In this document: one piece after another, positions 16,188-24,119 of the stretch
Layout: each line of letters opens with the position of its first letter
Numbering within the stretch: the stretch's first letter is position 1
Assembly: GCA_009774535.1 (NCBI GenBank)
Contig: VSNY01000010.1
Span: 2,241-42,783 of the forward strand
Length of the DNA stretch: 40,543 nucleotides
Direction of reading: 5' to 3'
DNA from: Lachnospiraceae bacterium
GTDB lineage: Bacteria > Bacillota > Clostridia > Lachnospirales > Lachnospiraceae
Position numbers and translations under genes: made by a program
The notes under the pieces: generated by a model
Told to the model about the DNA's origin: nothing
Database searches by the model: none
The model's input: the letters and a program-made list of their open reading frames with translations, nothing else

Positions 16188-16982
16188 ATGATGATGAAAA
16201 AAAGCCTGGAACGGGTTTACCTGGCGCTGATTTTTTTATTTTTATATCTGCCGATTGCAGTGCTTATAATCCTGTCTTTTAATAACTCCAAATCCCGGGT
16301 ATTCTGGGGTGGATTTACGCTGAAATGGTATCGGGAACTGTTCGACAGCAGTATGATTCTGGACGCCTTTCGCACGACTATTATCGTGACGCTGTCCGCA
16401 TCCGTAATCGCTACGCTGCTTGGCACGATGGCTGCGGTCGGTATTCATGCGATGAAAAAAAACAACCGTATGCTGATGCTGGGCGCTACGAATATTCCGC
16501 TGCTGAATGCAGATATTGTAACAGGAATTTCCATGATGCTGATCTTTGTGCGGTTTACCAGCCTTGGTCTGCATACGGTGCTGCTTGCGCATATTACATT
16601 TGACATTCCGTATGTGATCTTAAATGTACTGCCGAAGCTGAACCAGACCAGCCGTTCTACGTATGAGGCTGCCCTGGACTTAGGCGCGAAGCCGGTATAT
16701 GCGTTTTTTAAGATTATATGGCCGCAGATCAGCCCTGGCGTGCTTTCCGGTTTTTTAATGTCTGTAACGATGTCATTAGATGATTTCAGCATTACGTATT
16801 TTACAAAAGGCGCCGGAGTCAATACGCTGTCGACAATGATTTATACTGAACTGCGCAAGGGTATTCTGCCTCAGATGTATGCGCTTTCCACGATCCTGTT
16901 TCTGATGGCCTTCTTTCTGCTGCTGGTGATTAATTTCCGCTCCAGCCGCGCAACGAAGCAGACAGAACAACGTACCTGGTAA
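16188..16982 (+). CDS. potC: Spermidine/putrescine ABC transporter permease
   Basis: This 264-residue membrane protein begins MMMKKSLERVYLALIFLFLY and has about six transmembrane helices. The EAA loop is EAALDLGAKPVYAFFKIIWP. The conserved segment SLDDFSITYFTKGAG is typical of PotC. The ATG at 16188 has GGGAGGG six bases upstream; an upstream GTG at 16161 lies within potB and is rejected. It pairs with PotB to form the membrane channel. It is followed by a 95-bp gap containing a small palindrome before potD. Confidence 0.92.
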   Translation: MMMKKSLERVYLALIFLFLYLPIAVLIILSFNNSKSRVFWGGFTLKWYRELFDSSMILDAFRTTIIVTLSASVIATLLGTMAAVGIHAMKKNNRMLMLGATNIPLLNADIVTGISMMLIFVRFTSLGLHTVLLAHITFDIPYVILNVLPKLNQTSRSTYEAALDLGAKPVYAFFKIIWPQISPGVLSGFLMSVTMSLDDFSITYFTKGAGVNTLSTMIYTELRKGILPQMYALSTILFLMAFFLLLVINFRSSRATKQTEQRTW

Positions 16983-17032
16983 TCAGACCGCTGTGCATGC
17001 AACGGGCCATGCGCCTGGCAGATGGATCACTG

Positions 17033-17047
17033 TGTATGTAACATACA
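17033..17047. repeat. 15-bp perfect palindrome in the potC-potD gap
   Basis: TGTATGT and ACATACA flank a single central base. It lies about 30 bp before potD and could be a protein-binding or RNA-processing site that changes the amount of binding protein relative to the permeases. It does not match the operator at 13636-13660. Confidence 0.35.
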
Positions 17048-17077
17048 GACCTTAACCGCTAAGAAAGGAGACCTGCC

Positions 17078-18130
17078 ATGAAAAAACGGCTTACTGCTCT
17101 TATATTGGCCGCCTGTACCGCTTTTTTGCTGTCCGGCTGCGGCTCCAAACATGATCCGAATACGGTCACGATTTTAAATTACGGAAAATATTTTGAGCCC
17201 GGGCTGCTTGACCAGTTTGAGGAAGAGACTGGCATTACCGTAAAATATGAAGAATACGAAAGCCCGGAAGAAATGTATGCAAAATACAAGGCTGGCTCCA
17301 TCCGTTATGATGTGGCATGTACTTCTGATTATATTATTCAAAAACTGATCCAGGAAGGCGAAACGCTGGAAATTAATTTTGAAAATATTCCGGAATTTCA
17401 AAATATTGATGAAACTTATCTTGGATACTGCAAAAATTTTGATCCGGAAAACCGTTATACTCTGCCTTATTTTTTTGGAACGGTCGGTATTTTGTATAAT
17501 ACAAAAATGGTTGATCCTGCGGAGACAAACAGCTGGAACGTGCTGTGGAATCCGAAATATAAAGGACAGATTATTATGGAGAACAGCGTGCGCGACACTT
17601 ATATGGTAGCGGAAAAGCTGCTGGGCGCATCGTGCAATACGACAGACCGTGAGATTTTAGACCGTTCTTTGGATCTGCTGCTGGAGCAAAAGCCGCTTGT
17701 TTATTCGTATCTGAGCGATGAAACGGCTGATTGGATGGCGGCGGGAAATGCTGCGCTGGCGGAAGTTTATTCTGGGGAAGCTGCTTATGCGCAGACGCTG
17801 AATCCGGATCTTGCTTTTTGTGTGCCGGAGGAAGGGTCTAATATGTGGGTTGATGCGTGGTTTATTCCGAAGACCTGCCGGAATAAAGAAAATGCGGAGT
17901 TGTTTTTGAATTATTTGTGCAGGGCGGATGTTGCGATGGAAAATTTTGATTATGTGTATTATGCGACGCCGAATAAGGCTGTGTTTGAGCAGTTGGATAA
18001 GGAATTGCAGGAAGATGAGACTATTTTTCCGAGTAAGGAAACGATGGATAATTGTGAATTTTTTCAGCCTTTGGATGAGATTACGACGAATTATTATACG
18101 GAATTGTGGGAGGCGCTGAAAGCTTATTAG
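17078..18130 (+). CDS. potD: Spermidine/putrescine-binding lipoprotein
   Basis: This 350-residue protein has a lipoprotein signal peptide with lipobox LSGC (Cys22), so it is anchored outside the membrane, where it captures polyamine for PotABC. The mature part is a type II periplasmic-binding fold (VTILNYGKYFEPGLLDQFEE, then ACTSDYIIQKLI, LPYFFGTVGILYN, and AEVYSGEAAYAQ, MWVDAWFIPKT). Length fits PotD. The start has AAAGGAG seven bases upstream. Codon use changes in the last third: leucine moves from mostly CTG to mostly TTG, and T-ending codons become frequent. The exact ligand (spermidine, putrescine or both) is not decided. Confidence 0.92.
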   Translation: MKKRLTALILAACTAFLLSGCGSKHDPNTVTILNYGKYFEPGLLDQFEEETGITVKYEEYESPEEMYAKYKAGSIRYDVACTSDYIIQKLIQEGETLEINFENIPEFQNIDETYLGYCKNFDPENRYTLPYFFGTVGILYNTKMVDPAETNSWNVLWNPKYKGQIIMENSVRDTYMVAEKLLGASCNTTDREILDRSLDLLLEQKPLVYSYLSDETADWMAAGNAALAEVYSGEAAYAQTLNPDLAFCVPEEGSNMWVDAWFIPKTCRNKENAELFLNYLCRADVAMENFDYVYYATPNKAVFEQLDKELQEDETIFPSKETMDNCEFFQPLDEITTNYYTELWEALKAY

Positions 18131-18165
18131 GGGATGGCATTGTGATATTTGGTGGCTATGCGGAC

Positions 18166-18404
18166 GCCGGATGAGGGGGAAATGGCCTGGCTTGCGGCTC
18201 CTGTTCCAGAATGTTAAGAATCCCTAGGCATTCTGCATTTACGCAGTGGCACCGTCCGGTCGCGGCACCCAGTTCGCCCTGGCTAAACGCCAGTGGCTAA
18301 AGGTGCCGCTGGGCTTCGCCCCTTGGTTATTGAGCAGAATGCCAAGGGATTCTAAACATTCTTCCAACGTCGCCGCAAGCCAGGCCATTTCCCCCTCATC
18401 CGGC
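18166..18404. repeat. 239-nt imperfect inverted repeat with about 70-nt arms
   Basis: A 33-bp outer arm (18166-18198) is a perfect inverted copy of 18372-18404. After a non-matching 10 nt on each side, 18209-18235 matches the inverse of 18335-18361 at 25 of 27 positions. The 99-nt centre contains further complementary pieces (GGCACC/GGTGCC, CTGGC/GCCAG). Both arms read PDEGEMAWLAA..EC.ESLGIL in the same relative frame, on opposite strands, so the structure is an inverted copy of coding-like sequence. Transcribed from potD it would fold into a very long hairpin and could end that transcript. A non-autonomous mobile element is an alternative. Confidence 0.7.
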
Positions 18405-18481
18405 TGGTTTTCGCTGGCGATCAGTGCGATCAGTGGATGCGTCCAAAATTTAGTTTCAATGCATCCTGGTAATCCTGGCAC
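18239..18481 (-). CDS. Possible small protein, partly duplicated in the inverted repeat
   Basis: This 80-residue frame starts MPGLPGCIETKFW with AGGAAAT just before the ATG at 18481. Its centre (IALIASENQPDEGEMAWLAA, then TLEECLESLGILL) has a regular amphipathic pattern. It resembles small clostridial and phage-associated proteins with an ALIA.E...E.A.LAA.L..L...L pattern, although I cannot name a family. The last 30 residues, rich in Arg, Trp and Pro, run into the hairpin centre and look non-native. It may be a degraded gene. The plus-strand copy in the left arm is broken by a stop codon. Confidence 0.35.
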   Translation of the reverse strand: MPGLPGCIETKFWTHPLIALIASENQPDEGEMAWLAATLEECLESLGILLNNQGAKPSGTFSHWRLARANWVPRPDGATA

Positions 18482-18570
18482 ATATTTCCTGACGGACAGA
18501 CAAGAAACAGGTTTTTTCCTGCCACTTTACTAAGTCCCCAGTAACAGAGATTATTTCAATCTGTACAAAT

Positions 18571-18852
18571 TTATTCATCATACACCGCCATATCCTCCAG
18601 ATCATCCCGATCATGGTAAATAGGAGTAATGGGCTTTGTCTGCATAAACCAGCTGTCATATTCTTGATCCTGAACATCTCCGCAGAACACAAGCTTTCCC
18701 GTCCTGCTTTCCATATTGTCAAATGCCACAATCATATATTTATTATAAATTTCACTGAGCTGTTCCACACTTACTGCCATACCGATATGCAGGTCATTGA
18801 AAGAATATTTTTTTTCTGATACTGCCATTCTCGCACACCACATTCCTTTCAT
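18571..18852 (-). CDS. Small hypothetical protein
   Basis: This 93-residue frame is of acidic, soluble character, with no signal peptide or membrane segment. The likely core begins MAVSEKKYSFNDLHIGMAVS and continues through EQLSEIYNKYMIVAFDNMES to FCGDVQDQEYDSWF. It may be a small beta-rich domain. The ATG at 18852 has an AAGG nine or more bases upstream. The ATG at 18828 (85 residues) is a good alternative because the extra residues look unlike a natural N-terminus. It lies 14 bp after the nuclease gene, probably in the same transcript. I do not recognise the family. Confidence 0.65.
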   Translation of the reverse strand: MKGMWCARMAVSEKKYSFNDLHIGMAVSVEQLSEIYNKYMIVAFDNMESRTGKLVFCGDVQDQEYDSWFMQTKPITPIYHDRDDLEDMAVYDE

Positions 18853-18866
18853 GTCTTTGAACTACC

Positions 18867-19769
18867 TTATGGATGACACGAACCGCAAGGCTGATAACCG
18901 TCCTGGATCAGCTTCTCTCTGTCCCCGGTAAAATCTTCCCTGTTTTCCTGACGCATATTTTGCGCACTGCCGCAGGACGGCAGATGGAACTTCTTTGTAT
19001 TTGTATTCAGCACATAGGACGCGCCGTCCGGATCTTCTGTTTCGCTGTTGCTGGAAACTGCCTGCCTGCTTTCGCCAGTCGCATAATCGATTTCCACGCC
19101 TGGCTGGATATTATAGACATAGACGTTGTAAGACACACCTTTGCCGTGATCTTCTACAGACAGCGCTTCCATCTTAACGCCATCCGCAATCAGGTTATCC
19201 CCTTCAAAAACAGGCGTTACGCGGTACATTACATGGTTGCCTGTTTCTCGTACATAATCTCCAACCTGTTCTTCAAAAGGAAGCATCCCGGTGACATTCA
19301 TATACCGGGTTCCGGTGATCAGGTTTTTTTCATTTGCGTTTTCACCGGACAGCTGATACGCAATCAGGTGACAGCGGTTAAATAAGTTTTTCCCTTCCAC
19401 AAAATCATATCTTGTGCTATGCCATCCGGTAGGCTTGACTCTGCTGATACTGCCGCGCTTTTCTGTCGGCATCAGATCCGTCCCGACACAGGCCAGCGCT
19501 TCACCGCACCTGCCAAGGCTGTCCAGCTCGGAATAAAATTCAAAAGACTCTGTCGTAATCTCATCTTTGGTAAAGCCTGGTACATTATCATTCAGGGTTT
19601 GATACGTGGTATCCGGGTCTGTCGGATTCTCTGGGCCTTGCGGCTTCTCTTGTCCGGTATTTCCCTGCGTCTTGTCCGAAGACGGGTCTTTGATGGACAC
19701 GGAACATCCTGTGAACAGCAAAGACGCCGCCAGCAGGATGCACAGCAGATTTTGGTAAAGTTTTCTCAT
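18867..19769 (-). CDS. Lipoprotein DNA/RNA non-specific endonuclease with C-terminal cysteine motif
   Basis: This 300-residue protein begins with a lipoprotein signal (LLFTGC, Cys22), then a Thr/Pro/Asp-rich linker (25-60) that spaces the enzyme from the membrane. The catalytic beta-beta-alpha-metal core is at about 85-235, with NRCHLIAYQL (candidate general base His134) and GENANEKNLITGTRYMN supplying the metal-ligand asparagine, as in Firmicute DNA-entry nucleases and EndA relatives. The C-terminal 45 residues (FHLPSCGSAQNM, then CGSCHP) resemble the small Ada-like cysteine domain seen on extracellular nucleases. The ATG at 19769 with GGGAGG seven bases upstream is preferred over 19799. It probably degrades extracellular DNA for nutrition or uptake. 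It lies 44 bp downstream of rtcB. Confidence 0.87.
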   Translation of the reverse strand: MRKLYQNLLCILLAASLLFTGCSVSIKDPSSDKTQGNTGQEKPQGPENPTDPDTTYQTLNDNVPGFTKDEITTESFEFYSELDSLGRCGEALACVGTDLMPTEKRGSISRVKPTGWHSTRYDFVEGKNLFNRCHLIAYQLSGENANEKNLITGTRYMNVTGMLPFEEQVGDYVRETGNHVMYRVTPVFEGDNLIADGVKMEALSVEDHGKGVSYNVYVYNIQPGVEIDYATGESRQAVSSNSETEDPDGASYVLNTNTKKFHLPSCGSAQNMRQENREDFTGDREKLIQDGYQPCGSCHP

Positions 19770-19813
19770 GTTTTTTCCTCCCGTTTTTCCAGTATGCAAA
19801 TTTGTATTGGTGT

Positions 19814-21046
19814 TTATCGTTTGAATTTTGGCGTTCTGCCGTCTTCTTCACCAGCTTTGAAATTATAAATCGGCCGGATTCTTTTTACGATATGCGCTGT
19901 ATCTGTAATATTCTTTACGATATCATCCATCCCCTTATAGGCCATCGGACATTCGTCCAGTGTTTCTTTATTGACAGATGTAGAATAAATGCCGTCCATC
20001 TGCTTTTTAAATTCAGACACTGTAAACGACTGCTTTGCCGCCGCCCGGCTCATGAGCCTTCCTGCGCCATGCGGAGCTGACTGGTTCCAGTCTTCGTTGC
20101 CTTTGCCAGTACACACAAGCGAACCATCGCGCATATTAATCGGTATCAGCAGCTTTTCACCCTTTTTCGCAGAAACAGCGCCTTTGCGTAAAATCATAGC
20201 GTCCGTGTCGATATAGTTATGAATTGTTGTAAACTGTTCCGTTACATGCAGCTTCATTCCTTTTAAAATCACATGCAGCATAGCTTGGCGGTTCAGCTGC
20301 GCATACTGCTGGACGATTTTCATATCATGGATATACTGATCAAACAGTTCCCCGGATACATAGGCCAATGTTTTCGGAATCTCGGTATGCACGGTGCTTT
20401 TTAATGCTTCGATGCTGCTTTGAATTTCCTTGTCCCGTCCCTGTGTCTTATAATCTGTGATCAGTTTTTCGATATCTTTTTTCGTTGTGCCGTTTAACGC
20501 CCGATATCCTTCTTCCTGATAGTACCCCGCCACTTCCACTCCCAGATGACGGCTGCCGGAATGTATTACCAGATAAAGATTGCCTTCGTCATCCCGGTCC
20601 ACTTCAATAAAATGATTCCCTCCGCCCAGCGTGCCAAGGCTTTTTTCTGCTCTTCCAAGGTTGACGCGGCTGCTGCAGTATAAATCTTCCAGATCCAGTT
20701 CATCAAAATACGGATGTGTCTGTTCCCGGATTTGGAATCCGGACGGGATTTTTTCATAGATCAGCTTATCCAGCTTCTGCAGTTCCAGATGCTTTTCCCT
20801 GATCACGGCTGTTTCCATGCCGCAGCCGATATCAACGCCGACCAGATTCGGTACGATTTTATCCGTAATCGTCATCGTCGTCCCGATGGTACATCCGGCT
20901 CCTGCATGGATATCCGGCATCATGCGAATGCGGCTGCCCGCGGCAAATTCCTGGTCCAGCAGCAGACGTACCTGGGAAACAGATGCTTCGTCTGCAGTGT
21001 CAGTGAATATTTTTGCGCTGTTATAGCGGCCTGTTAATTCAATCAT
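19814..21046 (-). CDS. rtcB: RtcB-family RNA ligase
   Basis: This 410-residue protein carries the RtcB signatures: GVDIGCGMETA with the metal-binding Cys75, GGGNHFIE near 141-148, HSGSRHLG near 162-169, and APHGAGRLMSR with the guanylylated His326. RtcB joins RNA 2',3'-cyclic phosphate or 3'-phosphate ends to 5'-OH ends using GTP and Mn2+. In bacteria it repairs RNAs cut by ribotoxins. The ATG at 21046 with GGAG five bases upstream is chosen over a GTG six bases earlier. No archease gene is adjacent, as is usual in bacteria. It is followed by the lipoprotein nuclease on the same strand, though a functional link is doubtful since one is cytoplasmic and the other exported. Confidence 0.93.
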   Translation of the reverse strand: MIELTGRYNSAKIFTDTADEASVSQVRLLLDQEFAAGSRIRMMPDIHAGAGCTIGTTMTITDKIVPNLVGVDIGCGMETAVIREKHLELQKLDKLIYEKIPSGFQIREQTHPYFDELDLEDLYCSSRVNLGRAEKSLGTLGGGNHFIEVDRDDEGNLYLVIHSGSRHLGVEVAGYYQEEGYRALNGTTKKDIEKLITDYKTQGRDKEIQSSIEALKSTVHTEIPKTLAYVSGELFDQYIHDMKIVQQYAQLNRQAMLHVILKGMKLHVTEQFTTIHNYIDTDAMILRKGAVSAKKGEKLLIPINMRDGSLVCTGKGNEDWNQSAPHGAGRLMSRAAAKQSFTVSEFKKQMDGIYSTSVNKETLDECPMAYKGMDDIVKNITDTAHIVKRIRPIYNFKAGEEDGRTPKFKR

Positions 21047-21082
21047 ACACACTCCTTTCGTATTGTGGCTGAAATTTTTTAT

Positions 21083-21111
21083 ATATTAACATAAAATGGT
21101 ATGTTTCTCAA
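21083..21111 (-). promoter_or_regulatory. Candidate promoter of rtcB
   Basis: On the minus strand TTGAGA (21106-21111, five of six matches) and TAATAT (21083-21088) are 17 bp apart. The spacing is ideal and the distance to the rtcB start is about 40 bp. Confidence 0.45.
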
Positions 21112-21302
21112 CTGGGAAGTGAGCGAAACGCGAAGAATTGCAGATATGCGGATAACTCTGCCCGCTGGCCCGGACACGTCCGCGCATCCACAATCTTATT
21201 TTTGCGGTTGCCACCATCATAGATCCGTGCTAAAATTCTAACATACAACATTCCCCCACCCCTAAAAACGGCTGCAGAAATAAAATAAGGATACAGATTT
21301 TT

Positions 21303-22334
21303 ATGGAACAGAAAAAAAACATTACATTCAGCGACATTGCAAAATATACGCATTTTTCCAAAACAACCATATCCAGATACTTTAACAACCCTGATTCCCT
21401 GACATTGGAAAATCAGGAGATCATTGCCAATGCCCTGGAAGAGCTGAACTACAAAGAAAACAAAGTGGCACGGATTCTTGCAAATGGGAAAAGTGAATTT
21501 ATCGGCATTATTATCCCAAACCTTTTTTACCATTACTATTCCAAAATGCTGACGCAAATATTATCCACTTATGAAATTTTCGGCTATAAATTCCTTGTAT
21601 TTATTGGGAATGAGGATGAAGACGCCGAGAGGCGCTATATCAATGAACTGCTTGCCTATAAAATCGAAGGGCTGATTATTTTAAGCCATACCATTCCATC
21701 GCAGGAACTGGCCGGGCTGCAGATTCCGATTGTTACGATCGAACGGGAAGACCAGTATGTATGCAGCGTTAATACGGATAATTATATGGGCGGCATCCAG
21801 GCTGCCAGCCTGCTTGCCAGAAACGGCTGCGGCGCCCTGATCCATATCAACGCGCCGACAGACCCAAAACGCCCGGCTTATGGGCGGATTCAGGGATTTT
21901 TAGATTTCTGCCGGGAAAAAAACATGGAACACCGGGTCATTTACAAAGACTTTCAGAGCAATTACAACCAGATCCAGCAGCAGCTGTCCGATGCGCTGCA
22001 GGAAATGGAAGATGCCTACGCTGGTATAAAAAAGGGGGTTTTTCTTTCCAGCGATACGAACGCAAACGCATTTTTAAATTTGCTGATCCGCAAATACGGC
22101 GCGCTGCCGGATGATTTTTTGCTGATGGGATTCGATAATTCCCCGATCTCTGCCGAAGCTGTCATCCCGATCAGTACGGTTGGACAGCAGATTGACGTGA
22201 TTGCTTATGAAGCAGTCAGCCTTCTTGTACAGCAGATGGAAGAACGCAAAAAGCGCAGGCCGGTTCCGTTAACAGAGCCTGTCCATAAAATTATCGCCCC
22301 GATTCTGATCCGGCGGGAAACGACGGAAAAGTAA
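21303..22334 (+). CDS. LacI-family transcriptional regulator
   Basis: This 343-residue protein has an N-terminal LacI-type helix-turn-helix (ITFSDIAKYTHFSKTTISRY at 7-26) and hinge region (NKVARILANGKSEFIGIIIP). A periplasmic-binding-protein-like effector domain follows (FLVFIGNEDEDAERRYINEL, then NTDNYMGGIQAASLL, LLMGFDNSPIS and PISTVGQQ). The ATG at 21303 has AAGGA eleven bases upstream, a slightly long spacing. It converges on the symporter-amidohydrolase genes and probably controls them or a nearby catabolic set. The effector, perhaps a sugar or derivative, cannot be told. Confidence 0.9.
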   Translation: MEQKKNITFSDIAKYTHFSKTTISRYFNNPDSLTLENQEIIANALEELNYKENKVARILANGKSEFIGIIIPNLFYHYYSKMLTQILSTYEIFGYKFLVFIGNEDEDAERRYINELLAYKIEGLIILSHTIPSQELAGLQIPIVTIEREDQYVCSVNTDNYMGGIQAASLLARNGCGALIHINAPTDPKRPAYGRIQGFLDFCREKNMEHRVIYKDFQSNYNQIQQQLSDALQEMEDAYAGIKKGVFLSSDTNANAFLNLLIRKYGALPDDFLLMGFDNSPISAEAVIPISTVGQQIDVIAYEAVSLLVQQMEERKKRRPVPLTEPVHKIIAPILIRRETTEK

Positions 22335-22365
22335 CGGTCCCTCTGCCTTTGTCCATGATAAAAAA

Positions 22366-22397
22366 CTGCCGGATCAAGCTGCGGATCGATCCGGCAG
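22366..22397. terminator. Bidirectional terminator between regulator and symporter genes
   Basis: CTGCCGGATC (22366-22375) and GATCCGGCAG (22388-22397) form a perfect 10-bp stem with a 12-nt loop. TTTTT follows in the minus direction and CCTTTT in the plus direction, so it can end both convergent transcripts. Confidence 0.8.
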
Positions 22398-22472
22398 CCT
22401 TTTACCGTCCGTTAAGCAATAGCAGGATCTGTCCGCAGCTTCCCGTTCCAGCCCGTCATACATTGGCGCGCT

Positions 22473-24035
22473 CTAATTCTTTTTCTTATTTTTATGTTCT
22501 TTCGGCAATGCGATCTTCTGATCAACCACCACCTGCTCTTCCAGGCATGTGAAAATCTCTTCCACATCCCTGCCGTCCATCTTCGGTGTCACCAGACTAA
22601 CCAGCGGCACAACGATCAGCCCGGCAATCATCGCAAGCGCCCCGGCATTGATCGGTGAAGCGATATACGATAAAAACAGATTGGAAACCGTAATCCCAAC
22701 TCCGCATACAAAGCTGGCCCAGACCGCGGCACGCGTTACCCCTTTCCAGTACAGCCCATACAAAAACGGCGCCAGAAACGCACCCGCCAGCGCTCCCCAG
22801 GAAATGCCCATCAGCTGCGCGATAAACTGCGCAATGGATTTCGGCGGAAACAGCGCCAGAACCACGGAACAGATAATAAAAAATACAAGCAGCACCCGCA
22901 TACACAACAGCTGCTTTTTATCACTCATTTTTTTAATAATATTATCTTTTAAAAAGTCCAGCGTTAATGTGGAACTGGAAGTCAGTACAAGCGAAGACAG
23001 CGTGGACATGGAAGCAGAAAGCACTAAAACGATCACAACGCCTACCAGCAGGTCCGGCAGTGTGGAAAGCATGGCGGGAATAATCGCGTCAAAAATAACG
23101 CTGCCGTCTTCCTTATGAATCGCCGCCGTATCAAACAGCCTGCCAAAACCACCCAAAAAATAACAGCCGCCGGATACAACAATCGCAAAAAAAGTTGATA
23201 TAATCGTACCGGACTGAATGGATTTTTCATCTTTGATCGCGTAAAACTTATGTATCATCTGCGGCAGTCCCCACGTACCGAGTGACGTCAGGATAATAAC
23301 ACCAAGCAGGTTCAGCGGGTCAGGCCCGAAAAAGGAAGTAAACGCCCCCTGCTGCCCGCTCGTAACCGCCACGTCGCTTTCAAAAGCTGACAAGCTGCGG
23401 ACTGCGTTTAAAAACCCGCCCTGCCCGTTTAGCACCGCGGCAATCACCGCCACAATCCCGGCCAGCATAACCAGCCCCTGGATAAAATCGTTGATGGCTG
23501 TCGCCATATAGCCGCCCAGTATCACATAGACACAGGTAAGAGCCGCCATAACAATTACACATACTTCATACGGTATCGCAAAAGCCATTCCAAACAGCCT
23601 GGAAAGCCCATTATAGACAGAAGCCGTATAAGGAATCAAAAATATAAACGAGATCACAGACGCCGCAATCCGAAGCTCATTGCTCTGGTAGCGTTTTCCA
23701 AAATAATCCGGCATGGTAGCCGCCGAAAGATGGTTGCTCATAATACGCGTCCGCCGTCCTAAAATTACCCAGGCCAGCAGCGACCCGATCAGCGCATTGC
23801 CGATCCCGATCCACGTAGACGCCAGACCATATTTATATCCAAACTGCCCCGCATATCCGACAAATACAACCGCTGAAAAATAAGACGTTCCATAAGCAAA
23901 CGCCGTCAGCCACGGCCCGACACTTCTGCCGCCAAGCACAAAATCATTTACATTGGAGGCATGTTTTCTGGAGTATAAGCCGACTGCAATCATAACCGCA
24001 AAAAAAATCACTAAAAATATAATTTTAACAAACAC
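22473..24035 (-). CDS. Sodium:solute symporter family (SSS/PutP-like) transporter
   Basis: This 520-residue polytopic membrane protein has about 13 hydrophobic helices. The early segment DFVLGGRSVGPWLTAFAYGT and then SYFSAVVFVGYAG, typical of the SSS family, is followed by conserved helices (YMATAINDFIQGLVML, SASMSTLSSLVLTSSSTLTL). It imports an organic solute using the sodium gradient. The start is uncertain: the GTG at 24035 has only GGA two bases away, and AGGAAGGAG lies about 30 bp further upstream. The amidohydrolase gene ends 84 bp upstream on the same strand, so both probably act on one substrate. The substrate could be an amino acid, a pantothenate-like acid or a carboxylate. Confidence 0.88.
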   Translation of the reverse strand: MFVKIIFLVIFFAVMIAVGLYSRKHASNVNDFVLGGRSVGPWLTAFAYGTSYFSAVVFVGYAGQFGYKYGLASTWIGIGNALIGSLLAWVILGRRTRIMSNHLSAATMPDYFGKRYQSNELRIAASVISFIFLIPYTASVYNGLSRLFGMAFAIPYEVCVIVMAALTCVYVILGGYMATAINDFIQGLVMLAGIVAVIAAVLNGQGGFLNAVRSLSAFESDVAVTSGQQGAFTSFFGPDPLNLLGVIILTSLGTWGLPQMIHKFYAIKDEKSIQSGTIISTFFAIVVSGGCYFLGGFGRLFDTAAIHKEDGSVIFDAIIPAMLSTLPDLLVGVVIVLVLSASMSTLSSLVLTSSSTLTLDFLKDNIIKKMSDKKQLLCMRVLLVFFIICSVVLALFPPKSIAQFIAQLMGISWGALAGAFLAPFLYGLYWKGVTRAAVWASFVCGVGITVSNLFLSYIASPINAGALAMIAGLIVVPLVSLVTPKMDGRDVEEIFTCLEEQVVVDQKIALPKEHKNKKKN

Positions 24036-24119
24036 GTTCCTACTGCTGCCCAGCCGAATTCCGGACAGCTTCTCCTTCCTGATGATTCATCTGGCTGTAT
24101 CTAAAGCAAACAACCTCCC

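Noticed and set aside
18417..18434. Tandem GCGATCAGT duplication
   Set aside because: Two 9-bp units inside a possible small gene can arise by chance slippage and show no wider pattern.
21108..21557. Minus-strand frame of 149 codons upstream of rtcB
   Set aside because: Most of it is antisense to the LacI regulator. The non-overlapping 47 codons lack a normal ribosome binding site.
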